This document shows positions 17,580-26,893 of a DNA stretch of 64,000 bases, one piece after another; position 1 is the stretch's first letter; every line of letters starts with the position of its first letter. The notes beneath the pieces are model-generated. The model made no database searches, was not told the origin of the DNA, and saw only the letters and a list, made by a program, of their open reading frames with translations. This DNA comes from an uncultured Sphaerochaeta sp. Lineage in GTDB: Bacteria; Spirochaetota; Spirochaetia; Sphaerochaetales; Sphaerochaetaceae. The translations under genes and the position numbers were made by a program. Location of the stretch: positions 2,753,715 to 2,817,714 of the forward strand of contig NZ_OY781873.1 of the NCBI RefSeq assembly GCF_963677075.1. The letters run 5' to 3'.

Positions 17580-18779
17580 CTATTTGATGCGCTTTACAGC
17601 AGCCTCAAGCAGCTCTTCCAGCTTTGCAGAAGGATTCTGGAACTTTGCAAGGAAGATCATTGCAGCAATGATGTATGGCTTGTAACTGGCTTCCTTGTAC
17701 AGGGGTACCAGATACCTGTCGAATACGGAAGCTTCAACCTCACCTTCCTTACAGGAAAGACCAGTGATGTCAGCAGGCAGGCAGTGCATGTAGAGTGCCT
17801 TTCCGTCCTTGGTGGTTTTCATCAACTCTTCGGTACAGGTCCAATCCTTGAATTTTGCATTGTTTGCCAGACAGGTCTTCTCCAGTGCCTTCAATGCTTC
17901 CTGGTCGCCCTGCTCAACAATCTTGGTTCTCTCTTCCATAACTGCAAAGGGAGCCCAGCTCTTGGGATAGACAATGTCAGCATCCTTGAATGCTTCAGCC
18001 ATGGACTCCACTCTCTTGTAGGAACCACCGCTCTTCTTTGCATTCTCCGCAGCGACTTCTTCAACATCAGCCATAACATTGTACCCTTCTGGGTGAGCAA
18101 GTACGACATCCATGCCAAAGCGGGTGAACAGTCCGATGATGCCCTGAGGAACAGAGAGTGGCTTGCCGTATGAGGGGCTATATGCCCAGGTCATGGCTAC
18201 TTTCTTGCCCTTGAGGTTCTCAACACCACCAAAGTGATTGATCACATGCAGCATGTCAGCCATGCTCTGGGTTGGGTGATCGATATCGCACTGGAGGTTG
18301 ACCAAGGTGGGTCTCTGCTCGAGTACTCCATCGTCATAGCCGTCCTGTACAGCCTCAGCAACAGTCTTCATGTAGGTGTGGCCTTTGCCAATGTACATGT
18401 CGTCACGGATACCGATGACGTCAGCCATGAAACTTACCATGTTGGCGGTTTCACGAACGGTCTCGCCGTGAGCGATCTGGCTGGTTTTCTCGTCAAGATC
18501 CTGGACTTCAAGGCCGAGCAGGTTACAAGCACTTGCAAAGCTGAAGCGTGTTCTTGTGGAGTTGTCACGGAAAACGGAGATTCCAAGTCCACTGTCGAAC
18601 ACCTTGGTGGAAATATTGTTCTCGCGTAATGCACGCAGTACTTCTGCTACCTGAAAAACGGCAGCAATTTCGTCATCACTCTCTTTCCAGGTATGGAAAA
18701 AGTCGTTGAGATACATGTTGTCAGTTTTGAGGGTTTTCAGTTCCTCGATCATCTGTTTGATTGTGGCTTTGTCCTTCAT
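17580..18779 (-). CDS. ygeW: Knotted carbamoyltransferase YgeW
   Basis: 399-aa relative of ornithine/aspartate carbamoyltransferase with a trefoil knot. Carbamoyl-phosphate motif STRTRFSF near residue 70, the HPTQSMADMLH segment and the YMHCLPAD motif near the C-terminus are intact. The N-terminal DNMYLNDFFHTWKESDDE block is specific to the YgeW group. In anaerobic purine degradation YgeW is thought to work in the phosphorolysis of a carbamoylated intermediate to carbamoyl phosphate; the exact substrate is inferred. I start at 18779, supported by GGAGG upstream. It is the last gene of the cluster, separated from xdhD by a hairpin. Confidence 0.92.
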   Translation of the reverse strand: MKDKATIKQMIEELKTLKTDNMYLNDFFHTWKESDDEIAAVFQVAEVLRALRENNISTKVFDSGLGISVFRDNSTRTRFSFASACNLLGLEVQDLDEKTSQIAHGETVRETANMVSFMADVIGIRDDMYIGKGHTYMKTVAEAVQDGYDDGVLEQRPTLVNLQCDIDHPTQSMADMLHVINHFGGVENLKGKKVAMTWAYSPSYGKPLSVPQGIIGLFTRFGMDVVLAHPEGYNVMADVEEVAAENAKKSGGSYKRVESMAEAFKDADIVYPKSWAPFAVMEERTKIVEQGDQEALKALEKTCLANNAKFKDWTCTEELMKTTKDGKALYMHCLPADITGLSCKEGEVEASVFDRYLVPLYKEASYKPYIIAAMIFLAKFQNPSAKLEELLEAAVKRIK

Positions 18780-18809
18780 GTGGGGAAACCTCCGTAAGTT
18801 TTGAATCAT

Positions 18810-18861
18810 AAAAAATCCAGACAATGGCACTATACCATGGCAGTGTCCCATTGTCCAGATT
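18810..18861 (-). terminator. Hairpin terminator after xdhD, overlapping a possible ygeW promoter
   Basis: Read on the minus strand, AATCTGGACAATGG (18861-18848) pairs with CCATTGTCTGGATT (18827-18814) using two G-U pairs, and the stem is followed by a run of U. It lies between xdhD and ygeW, so it would separate ygeW from the upstream operon. Confidence 0.7.
18829..18857 (-). promoter_or_regulatory. Possible ygeW promoter inside the hairpin
   Basis: On the minus strand TGGACA (18857-18852) and TATAGT (18834-18829) are 17 bp apart. The -35 lies in one hairpin arm and the -10 in its loop region. The direct repeat at 18865 begins 7 bp upstream of the -35. Confidence 0.4.
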
Positions 18862-18864
18862 TAT

Positions 18865-18880
18865 GTTGCAGTTTGTTGCA
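18865..18880. promoter_or_regulatory. TGCAAC-AAAC-TGCAAC direct repeat (candidate activator site, site 3)
   Basis: On the plus strand it reads GTTGCAGTTTGTTGCA. It sits upstream of the putative ygeW -35, at the same 7-bp distance as the copy at ygfK. Confidence 0.5.
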
Positions 18881-18888
18881 AGATTCCG

Positions 18889-21768
18889 TTAAATCTTGCC
18901 AAGCTCCTTCAAGATCTTCTCAGGTGAGAACGGCCAGCTGCGCATCCAAACTCCTACAGCATCGTGTATGGCGATGGCGAGAGCTGGAGCTGCTCCGTTG
19001 GTTGCGATCTCACTGATAGATTTGGCTCCATAGGGGCCTACCTCATCATTGATATCGATCAGGACCGCCTTGAAGTCCTCTGGCTGTTCATCAACCATGG
19101 GGACTCCATACTCACTCAGTTTTGCATTGATACAGACACCATTCTCATCGAGGAGCATCTGCTCATAGAGCGAATGCCCGACAGATTTCAGGGCAGCACC
19201 ATACATCTGACAGAGTGCCAATTCCGGATTGATCGGGGTACCGGCATCCTGCAGGGCATAGTACTTCTGTACCTTTACCTGGCCAGTTCTGACGTTGACC
19301 GCGACCTGCACAAAGTGAGCACCGTAAGGGATGGAGTTGTGGTTCGTGGTAAAGGAACCTTTTCCCATCACCTGACCACGACCTGTACCGGTAAGTGCAT
19401 CATGACTGAGCTTTGCGTAATCAAGTGTCTTGCCACTCTTGGTACTGTACACCTCACCAGGAGAGCGAAGGATCAAATCCTCTGCTTTCTCTCCCATCTG
19501 GTAGGCTGCCTCATCAAGCAGATTCTTCTTCAGGTCCTGTGCAGCCTTGTAGCTTGCACCACCACTGAAATAGGTCCCACTGGAAGCATAGGCACCCGTG
19601 TCAAACGTACAGCTGTCGGTATCACCACTGGTAACGGTCACCCTGTCCAGAGGCACACAGAAGGCTTCACTGATCATCTTAGCGCTGATGGTATCCAACC
19701 CGGTACCCAAATCGGCGCCGCCACTGAATATCTGGAATGTTCCATCGGTCAGCAGTTTAGCCCATGCATTGGAGTGGTCGAGGCCGGGCAACCCGCTTCC
19801 CTGCTGGATCATGGCAAAACCCTTGCCGATTCTCCAGTCGGGGTCCTTGGATTCAACTTTCTTGCCCCACTCGATCATCTTTGCACCCTGGGTAAGGGCC
19901 TGTTCCAAACCACATGAACCAACGGGCACCACATTTCCTTCACGGCCTTCGCCGAGGCCCTTGAGAATCTCAAGCATGTAGCCTGGTTCAACCTTGTTCT
20001 TCATGGCCATGTCGTAGTAATCGATTCCCAGCTTTTCAGCAAGCTCCGCCATACAGGTCATCAGTGAGTAGGTACCCTTAGGGGCTCCATAGCCCTGATA
20101 GGCTCCTGTAGGTGGAATGTTTGTGTAATAGGTGATTACATCAAACTTCATGTTGTCGCACTTGAGCAAAGGCAAGGTCTTGCTACAGGCATTCATCGGG
20201 ACCGTAAGACAGTGGTTGCCGTATGGTCCGGTATTTGCCCTTACATCCATGTAGACTGCGGTAATGGTGCCGTCTTTCTTTCCGCCCATCTTGACGGTCA
20301 TCCGCATCGGATGGCGGGTGGAGTTTGCAATGAACTCTTCCTCACGGGTATTGCGGTAGTAGATTGGTTTTCCGGTGATCCAAGTGGCATATCCTACCAG
20401 ATCCTCGACCAAAATATCCTGCTTGCTGCCATACCCACCACCAACACGCTCCTTGATGATTCGAATCTTGTTCTCAGGAATCTGACAGACCCAAGAGACA
20501 ATTCTTCTCACATGGTAGGGAACCTGGGTGGAGGCATTGATAACCAATCTTCCACCATCAATCCTGGCATAGGCCAGGTGTGGCTCAAGGGGAGTACACT
20601 GGATCTGACTGGTCTGGTAGGTCCTTTCGACCACAGCATCAGCTTCCTTGAATCCTTTCTCTACATCCCCAATCTGCCCATGGGCTGCTGAGGCAATATT
20701 TCTTCTGATATCTCCATGAAGCGGGAACTGGTAGACAACCTTTCCATCCCTGGGGTCGGCATCCTTGTTGTACTCCTCCAAATTCTCGGGAGCACCACTG
20801 CGATACTCTACCACCCCGTTATGAACACGAGGGGCTCCTTCTTCCATCGCTTCCTCGACAGTGAATACTGGCTTGAGTACCTCATACTCCACCTTTATCG
20901 CAGATCGAGCAGCCACTGCCTGTTCATACGTTTCTGCAACGATTGCTGCTACACGGTCACCCACATGCCTGACCTTCCTGTTCAGCAATCTGCGATCGTG
21001 TGGGCTGGGTTCTGGATTCCCCTGCCCAGCCTGCATATAGAATACATCAGGACAGTTCTCATGGGTGATGATAGTGACCACGCCTTCCATCGCCAGGGCT
21101 TTCTTGGTATCGATCTTCTTGATGTAAGCATGGGCGTATGGGCTGCGAAGGATCACCATGGAGTGATAACCCGGTAAAACCCTGTCCTCAACAAAGCTGG
21201 CTTCGCCTGCAACCAGTTGCGGTCCATCGACCTTTCCCTTTGGCTTTCCAACATAGGTCAGCTCATCTCTAAAGGAGGGAGAAATTTCGCTCTTGTATGC
21301 ACCATCCTTCATTCTTTCCAGAGCCAACTTCACTGCCAGATAGTAGTGTTCATAGCCTGCATCGCGGATAAAGATACCACTAAGTACCTGATTGATTTGT
21401 TCCTTGGTAGGATTGGTTTCATGTTCAAGCAACCAAGTCAGGAGCAACGCTGCAGCAGGTGCATTGTAAGCACTCTGTACGACGCCTGCATCGATCATGG
21501 CCTGCTGGATGACATTCAGACTTCGACTGGTACCCATCGATTCAGCGGTCTTGATCTCAGCACCATCAGCCTGGAGTGCCAACATCAGATTGGCATACAC
21601 AGGAACATCATTGAAAATAACGGTATCACTGCCTGCAAAGCCTTCCTTATCATCACTATCACGTACGCTGGTATACCCAAGGCGAACGAGCATTTCGCGC
21701 AAGCTTTCTGACTGCTTGCAACTTACTGTATGTTTCTTACCGTTAACGGTACAGACAATTTTGTTCAT
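18889..21768 (-). CDS. xdhD: XdhD-type molybdenum hydroxylase, large subunit with degenerate Fe-S domain
   Basis: 959-aa homologue of E. coli XdhD, a probable hypoxanthine/xanthine oxidoreductase. Residues about 1-150 have the fold pattern of the two [2Fe-2S] domains of xanthine dehydrogenase, but all cluster cysteines are replaced: the first-cluster region (31-60) has no Cys, the CGxC pair is SAYN (99-102) and the CRC segment is IRD (134-136). Residues about 170-959 are a full molybdopterin domain: VGGGYGSKQDI, TGPYGNH, AYQGYGAPKG, and GAKSISEIATNG with the conserved Glu. The same cysteine loss is known in E. coli XdhD, so it is a family trait. Its start overlaps ygfM by 4 bp. Confidence 0.9.
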   Translation of the reverse strand: MNKIVCTVNGKKHTVSCKQSESLREMLVRLGYTSVRDSDDKEGFAGSDTVIFNDVPVYANLMLALQADGAEIKTAESMGTSRSLNVIQQAMIDAGVVQSAYNAPAAALLLTWLLEHETNPTKEQINQVLSGIFIRDAGYEHYYLAVKLALERMKDGAYKSEISPSFRDELTYVGKPKGKVDGPQLVAGEASFVEDRVLPGYHSMVILRSPYAHAYIKKIDTKKALAMEGVVTIITHENCPDVFYMQAGQGNPEPSPHDRRLLNRKVRHVGDRVAAIVAETYEQAVAARSAIKVEYEVLKPVFTVEEAMEEGAPRVHNGVVEYRSGAPENLEEYNKDADPRDGKVVYQFPLHGDIRRNIASAAHGQIGDVEKGFKEADAVVERTYQTSQIQCTPLEPHLAYARIDGGRLVINASTQVPYHVRRIVSWVCQIPENKIRIIKERVGGGYGSKQDILVEDLVGYATWITGKPIYYRNTREEEFIANSTRHPMRMTVKMGGKKDGTITAVYMDVRANTGPYGNHCLTVPMNACSKTLPLLKCDNMKFDVITYYTNIPPTGAYQGYGAPKGTYSLMTCMAELAEKLGIDYYDMAMKNKVEPGYMLEILKGLGEGREGNVVPVGSCGLEQALTQGAKMIEWGKKVESKDPDWRIGKGFAMIQQGSGLPGLDHSNAWAKLLTDGTFQIFSGGADLGTGLDTISAKMISEAFCVPLDRVTVTSGDTDSCTFDTGAYASSGTYFSGGASYKAAQDLKKNLLDEAAYQMGEKAEDLILRSPGEVYSTKSGKTLDYAKLSHDALTGTGRGQVMGKGSFTTNHNSIPYGAHFVQVAVNVRTGQVKVQKYYALQDAGTPINPELALCQMYGAALKSVGHSLYEQMLLDENGVCINAKLSEYGVPMVDEQPEDFKAVLIDINDEVGPYGAKSISEIATNGAAPALAIAIHDAVGVWMRSWPFSPEKILKELGKI

Positions 21769-22598
21769 TGTGCACCTCCTTTGAGAAATGCAGAGAAGAG
21801 TTGCCCCACCCCTTCACTGGCTATATAGCGCTTGTAATCGGAGCTGCCAGTCATATCGTCCACGACCTCAATGTCATGCCGCACAGCAAGCTGTACATCC
21901 TCTCTTGTGGTCAACTCACCGTTCTCGATAGAATTTTCCACCTTTTCCAATCGTTGGACTCCTTTTCCGTATACAGCAACAAAGACCCGTACGTGGTCTA
22001 TGACCTGCTCACTGTCCTTTGTTGCACTGAATCCAACGGTTACCGCAGCACGATTCTGGCTGCTCATTGCATACCGCAAGGTTCCCACATACCGGTCATC
22101 CTTGGAAAGGCTGACAGCCAACAACAAGGTACCTGCAAACTGCTTATGATAAGCATGGTATTCTCGGATGGGGATATTGTCCTCACTGTATACTCCCTTC
22201 TCGGTCAGATTGGCCGTAAGAAGCCGAGCACGGCTTGCAAGCAATGCTGGAGCAAGATAGGAGTGATCACTCATCAGTGCAAGGTTGCCTCCAATGGTGG
22301 CCATATTACGCTTCGTGAAGGAACCACAGAAATGAGCAGCATCCTTGAGCCATGAAGGGATCAATGGTGATTCGATCAGCTGCTGCAGCGTCACCATGCT
22401 ACCAATCTTGATGGTGGAACCTTCATCTGTGATGGTATCCAAACCAAGCTTGGAGAGGCTGATGGCAGTCTGGCCCTCAACGGTTGAATGAAGACGGTTG
22501 ATCTCCGTCCCCCCTGCATAAAACACACTCTTGGTGTTTGAACGCTTCTTGTTCAGAGCGTCTTCAGTAGTATTCGCTATGAGATATTCCTGTATCAT
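21765..22598 (-). CDS. ygfM: FAD-binding subunit of molybdenum hydroxylase, YgfM
   Basis: 277-aa member of the CO dehydrogenase medium-subunit family, which holds FAD between the Fe-S centres and the external acceptor. FAD motifs are FYAGGTEINRL (FAD pyrophosphate loop, VFYAGGTE) and MATIGGNLALMSDHSYLAPALLA. The C-terminal CO_deh_flav_C domain follows from about residue 165. It overlaps both neighbours by 4 bp (ATGA), so it is translated with xdhD, its likely partner. Confidence 0.9.
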   Translation of the reverse strand: MIQEYLIANTTEDALNKKRSNTKSVFYAGGTEINRLHSTVEGQTAISLSKLGLDTITDEGSTIKIGSMVTLQQLIESPLIPSWLKDAAHFCGSFTKRNMATIGGNLALMSDHSYLAPALLASRARLLTANLTEKGVYSEDNIPIREYHAYHKQFAGTLLLAVSLSKDDRYVGTLRYAMSSQNRAAVTVGFSATKDSEQVIDHVRVFVAVYGKGVQRLEKVENSIENGELTTREDVQLAVRHDIEVVDDMTGSSDYKRYIASEGVGQLFSAFLKGGAQ

Positions 22599-23983
22599 AC
22601 AGCCTCCTCTTTGGCAGCTTGACCCATCATACGCTTGCTGATGGCATTTGCCTTGTCTGCAAGTTCCTGCTCGTCATATCCGACCAGCTGCCCGTGATCG
22701 ACTACAACCTTTCCGTTTATGATTGTATAGTCAGTGTTGTGATTGGTGCCGCAGAAAAGCAAGCTTGCAACCGGATCACTTTGACTTCCCGCATAGGGTA
22801 ATTTGGAAACATCAAAGATTGCCAGATCGGCAGCCCACCCTTCTTCCAGGCGGCCAACGTTCGAGAAATTGAGCGCTTTTGCACCGTTTTCTGTTGCCAT
22901 GGTAAATGCCTCATTGGCACTCAGTGCATCAGAACCATATTTCACCCGTTGCAGAAGCATTGCCTGACGTACCTCAGCAAGCATATCTGAACTGTCATTG
23001 CTGGCACTTCCATCTACGGCAATTGCTACATTGATACCCATCGGCAACATCTCGTTGACCCTGCAGATACCACTACCGAGGCGCATATTCGAGGACGGGC
23101 AATGGGCAATATGGGAACCTGTCTCTGCAAGGATTTTCAACTCTTCATCATTGAAGTGGATTCCATGTGCATAAAAGACATCATCCCCGATAAGGTTACA
23201 CTCCTGCATAAGAGCAACAGGACGCATCCCATACATCTCCTGGCAGAAATCAGCTTCGTCATAGGTCTCACAGAGGTGGGTATGTAATCGCACCCCATAC
23301 TTCCTTGCAAGTTCAGCGGTCTTTGTCATCAAATCCTTGGTGACACTGAAGGGACTACATGGAGCGAGGGCTATCTTGTGCATTGCATCCGGGGCACTGT
23401 CATGGTAGGTCTTGATGCATCGCTCACTGTCAGCGAGAATCTCATCCTCAGTCTGTACAACGCTGTCGGGTGGAAGCCCTCCGTCCTTCTTGCTCAAACT
23501 CATCGAGCCTCTCGTGGGACTGAAGCGCATTCCCAGCGTGTCTGCAGCCTCAAATTGAAGGCCCATCAGATCACCCTTGAATGAGCGTGGATAGAGGTAG
23601 TGGTGGTCAGTGGTAAGGGTACAACCGGTCTTCATCAGCTCAGCCATTGCAAGCATTGATGAATAGTAGACTGCTTCCTCATCCACATATTTCCAAACCT
23701 CATAGAGGAATTTCAACCAATCGAAGAGCTTTGCATTCTGCACAGCAGGATGATTTCTGGTTAATGTCTGGTAGAAGTGATGGTGCGTGTTTACCAAACC
23801 CGGGATGACCACATGGTTTGAGCAGTCGATGGTACGACCCTTTGCGGGAGCAGCCAATCCACCCCCAGGAGCAATCTTGGCGACCTTGTTGTTTTCGATC
23901 AACAAATCAGCGCCCCAATATTTCTTTCCATCAAATGTGGGTTGTAGACAGTAGATGTTCTTCAAGAGAAGCGAGGAACTCAT
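22595..23983 (-). CDS. 8-oxoguanine deaminase-like amidohydrolase
   Basis: 462-aa zinc amidohydrolase of the AtzC/SsnA group. Metal and active-site motifs: VNTHHHFYQTL, then HTHLCETYDEADF, YAHGIHFNDEE and VDGSASNDSSDM. The stretch TRGSMSLSKKDGGLPPDSV resembles the 8-oxoguanine (and isocytosine-type) deaminases rather than SsnA, which is encoded separately at 25561. It probably removes an amino group from an oxidised purine, giving urate or xanthine to the cluster; the substrate is inferred. Start at 23983 is set by AAGGAG; the ATG at 24022 lacks one. It overlaps ygfM by 4 bp. Confidence 0.82.
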   Translation of the reverse strand: MSSSLLLKNIYCLQPTFDGKKYWGADLLIENNKVAKIAPGGGLAAPAKGRTIDCSNHVVIPGLVNTHHHFYQTLTRNHPAVQNAKLFDWLKFLYEVWKYVDEEAVYYSSMLAMAELMKTGCTLTTDHHYLYPRSFKGDLMGLQFEAADTLGMRFSPTRGSMSLSKKDGGLPPDSVVQTEDEILADSERCIKTYHDSAPDAMHKIALAPCSPFSVTKDLMTKTAELARKYGVRLHTHLCETYDEADFCQEMYGMRPVALMQECNLIGDDVFYAHGIHFNDEELKILAETGSHIAHCPSSNMRLGSGICRVNEMLPMGINVAIAVDGSASNDSSDMLAEVRQAMLLQRVKYGSDALSANEAFTMATENGAKALNFSNVGRLEEGWAADLAIFDVSKLPYAGSQSDPVASLLFCGTNHNTDYTIINGKVVVDHGQLVGYDEQELADKANAISKRMMGQAAKEEAV

Positions 23984-24293
23984 GCCTGTATATCTCCTTC
24001 TTCCTGCAAGGACACGACACATAGACGTCGGTGCTACACTTGCAATACTTTATGAGGACGGCATGCGGGTAGTTCCGCAAGGAAGGAGTGGAGAAGGAAG
24101 GGGGCAACTCCACAACCTTGGTTCTTTCTATATACCCTGCAGGCAGAGCCCCTTTTGCACCTGCCGGGCTAGTTCCTGTATTCCACCATTATCTTATGAG
24201 ATAAACAATGAAACACCATAAGCTCCAAACAGCCACAAGGCGTCAATCCCTGTGGCTGCAGTATACCATATGTAGCGAGTGCTAATCTACGTA
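23984..24293 (-). other. 310-bp leader region with several hairpins between ygeY and the deaminase gene
   Basis: No gene seen. Reading the minus strand: an extended -10 (TGGTATACT, 24268-24260); a stem CAGCCACA/TGTGGCTG (24258-24230) that could end the ygeY transcript although only three U follow; a CTTATG/CATAAG stem; a nine-position stem CCCGGCAGG/CCTGCAGGG with one mismatch (about 24175-24140); and GTGGAG/CTCCAC. I do not recognise a known riboswitch. The region may hold a regulatory RNA for the deaminase-ygfM-xdhD operon. Confidence 0.4.
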
Positions 24294-25508
24294 CTACTTC
24301 TCCAAGGAATAGGGAAGCATTGCATAGAATGCAGCACAGATCTCAAGGTCATCCACACGGTTGATTTCGTTCGGTGCGTGAGCCTGTGACTCATCGCCAG
24401 GGCCAAAACCAATAGCAGGAATCTTATGACGACCAGTGGTAGCAACCAAGTTGGTGGAGAAGGTCCACTTGTCAACAACAGGCTTCTTTCCAAAGAGAGC
24501 CTCATGCCCGGCAACACCAGCTTCTACCAGTGGGTGATCAGCGTCGATCTTCCAGGTGGGGAAGTACAGCTCTTGGGAGTACTCCTTCTTGGTCCAACCA
24601 ATCTTCTCATAGTTGGGCATCTCGACAACGATTGACTCTGGATCATCACCGGTTGCCTTGCTGATGTACTCACGAACCTGCGAGATTGCAAGGTCTGCAT
24701 CCTCACCCCAGGTAAGACGGCGGTCAAGGTAGAGCATTGCATAGTCTGCAACAGCACACTGGCTCGGTCCCTTTACATCCATCTGGCTGACGGTGATGGT
24801 ACCTTTTCCAAGGAAGTTCTCTGCATCCGGCTTGAGGTCCTTGTTCAATTGCTCGATTGCAAGAGCTGCCTTTGCAGCCTTATATGCAGCACTTACGCCA
24901 CGCTCTGGAGCACTACCATGACAGGAAATTCCCCTGAGAATTACCCTGATCTCCATGCGTCCGCGGTGTCCACGATAGAGGCGGCAGGTTGTAGGCTCAG
25001 TGGAAACAACGAGGTCGGGTCTGAAGTTCTCTTCCTCGATGAGGTACTTCCAGCACATACCATCACAGTCTTCTTCCATAACGGTGAAGGTGAAATAAGC
25101 GGTATATTCACCACTGTAGCCGAGCTCCTTCAGGATCCTACCGGCAGTGATCATGGAAGCTGCACCACCCTTCTGGTCACTGGAACCGCGTCCCCAGACC
25201 TTTCCGTCCTTGATCTCACCACTGAAAGGATCGAAATCCCAGTTCTTCAGGTTTCCAACCTCAACAGTATCGATATGGGCATCGAAGGCAATCTTCTTGG
25301 GACCATTGCCGACGCGGCCGATTACCGAGCCCAATCCATCGATATACACTTCATCAAAGCCAGCTTCTTCACAAAGGGTTACGATGAGACGACAAACGTC
25401 CTCTTCCTGGGAGCTATAGCTCTTGGTCTGCACCATCTTTGAGAGATTCAATGCCGTGTAGTCACGATACTCGGCAGCCTTTGCCCTAATTTGTTCTTGA
25501 ATTGTCAT
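24294..25508 (-). CDS. ygeY: YgeY, M20-family amidohydrolase of the purine cluster
   Basis: 404-aa dinuclear-zinc hydrolase of the M20/ArgE-DapE type. Metal-site motifs: IAFDAHIDTVE, GRGSSDQKGGAASM, VMEEDCDGMCW and STEPTTCRLYRGHRG; the dimerisation domain follows near CHGSAPERG. Members in this context are annotated as selenium-metabolism hydrolases and cleave an amide in late steps of anaerobic purine breakdown, according to published work on gut bacterial urate clusters as I recall it; the exact substrate is inferred. It is 52 bp after ssnA. Confidence 0.9.
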   Translation of the reverse strand: MTIQEQIRAKAAEYRDYTALNLSKMVQTKSYSSQEEDVCRLIVTLCEEAGFDEVYIDGLGSVIGRVGNGPKKIAFDAHIDTVEVGNLKNWDFDPFSGEIKDGKVWGRGSSDQKGGAASMITAGRILKELGYSGEYTAYFTFTVMEEDCDGMCWKYLIEEENFRPDLVVSTEPTTCRLYRGHRGRMEIRVILRGISCHGSAPERGVSAAYKAAKAALAIEQLNKDLKPDAENFLGKGTITVSQMDVKGPSQCAVADYAMLYLDRRLTWGEDADLAISQVREYISKATGDDPESIVVEMPNYEKIGWTKKEYSQELYFPTWKIDADHPLVEAGVAGHEALFGKKPVVDKWTFSTNLVATTGRHKIPAIGFGPGDESQAHAPNEINRVDDLEICAAFYAMLPYSLEK

Positions 25509-25560
25509 GTTACTTTACCTCTTTCGTTCTCTATTCTCTTCTTCGTCGTAATCGAACCGG

Positions 25561-26883
25561 TTACGGAGCGATTGTATTTACTGTATCCCAAACGCGCTTA
25601 GCTACTTTTGCTGCCTCGTCATAGATCTTCTGTACATCAAGGCCTGGGAACTGATGGTTTTCCATCACCAGCTTTCCATTAATGATGACACTTTCCACAC
25701 AGTTGCTGCTCATGCCCCATACAAAATGGGTTGCAGCATTGTCTGCTACCAGAGGGGTTGGTGAATGGTAGTCACAGATGGTCAAATCAGCCTTATAGCC
25801 TGCAGCAACCTTACCGTACTTCCCGTCAAAATACTTCTCAACCAACTGGTTTCCACGACCCATGGCAGTCACAAAATCTGCGGGCCACCAGGAACCACCC
25901 TGATCCTTGTGCTTGAAGAACGCAATCTTGAGCTCTTCAAACATATTTCCACCACAGCCATCGGTTCCGATGACCAAATTATCGACTTTCTGGATCTGTT
26001 TGAAGTAACCAACATTGTTGTTCATGTTGCTGCGTCCATTGTGTGCAAGGAACGTACCATGAGCGTTGATCTTTTCCACCTCAGCCTCACTGAGCCATAG
26101 CCCATGAACCAAGAGAGAGTTATCAGTCAGAAGTCCAAATTTCTCCAATCGGTCAACGATATCCAGGTGGTACTTATGGTGGCTGTGCACCACATCATAC
26201 TTGTCCTCTGCAACATGGAGATGAAGTCCGGCACCGGTCTCTGCCATCGCCTCTCCCATAAGCTTCAATCCAGCATCAGGGATGGTGAACGGTGCATGTC
26301 CCCCAATCATTCCTCTAACCAGAGAACTGCTCTTGGCGGCCATGGCAAAACGAAGGTTTTCCTCGACGCCTGCTTCCACCTCTTTCATTCCACCGTTTCT
26401 ATCGGTAACTTCGTAGCAGGTAGCTCCACGCACGCCAACTTCTTCCATTCCCTTGGCAATGGTGTCCAAGGATCCTGCAATGTAGGAAGGGCTTGCATGG
26501 TGGTCGATACAGGTGGTGGTACCACTAGCGATGGCGTCGATCGAGCTGATCAGGGAGCTGTAGTAACAGGCTTCCTCATCAAGTGCACGGTCGATACGCC
26601 ACCACCACTCCTTCAGTATCTGAATGAAGTCAGTCTGTGGGCCTGCAGAGGCAAGCATGCCTCTGGAGAGTCCTGAGTAGTAGTGGTGATGGGAACAGAC
26701 ATTCCCGGGAATGACCGTCTTGCCTCTTCCATCAATAACCTTGTCTGCATGTATAGTCTCTGATGCACCCTTGCCTACCTTGGTGATGACATCATCGACG
26801 ATGACGATGTCAACACCTTCCTGCACCTCAAAAGGCGGCTGGGTCTGCATGATCCGGGTTTGTTTAATTACCGTTGTAGCCAC
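25561..26883 (-). CDS. ssnA: SsnA, amidohydrolase of the purine cluster
   Basis: 440-aa amidohydrolase close in length and motif order to E. coli SsnA: VIPGNVCSHHHYYSGLSRG (first His pair), WWWRIDRALDEEACYYSS, CIDHHASPSYIAGSL and CYEVTDRNGGMKE, which are specific to SsnA. Later metal ligands fall in HLHVAEDKYDV, VHGLWL and IGTDGCGGNMFEE. It is thought to hydrolyse a ring amide or amidine in purine degradation; the reaction is inferred from context. It follows ygfK by 10 bp and belongs to the same operon. Confidence 0.9.
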   Translation of the reverse strand: MATTVIKQTRIMQTQPPFEVQEGVDIVIVDDVITKVGKGASETIHADKVIDGRGKTVIPGNVCSHHHYYSGLSRGMLASAGPQTDFIQILKEWWWRIDRALDEEACYYSSLISSIDAIASGTTTCIDHHASPSYIAGSLDTIAKGMEEVGVRGATCYEVTDRNGGMKEVEAGVEENLRFAMAAKSSSLVRGMIGGHAPFTIPDAGLKLMGEAMAETGAGLHLHVAEDKYDVVHSHHKYHLDIVDRLEKFGLLTDNSLLVHGLWLSEAEVEKINAHGTFLAHNGRSNMNNNVGYFKQIQKVDNLVIGTDGCGGNMFEELKIAFFKHKDQGGSWWPADFVTAMGRGNQLVEKYFDGKYGKVAAGYKADLTICDYHSPTPLVADNAATHFVWGMSSNCVESVIINGKLVMENHQFPGLDVQKIYDEAAKVAKRVWDTVNTIAP

Positions 26884-26893
26884 TTATTCCTCC

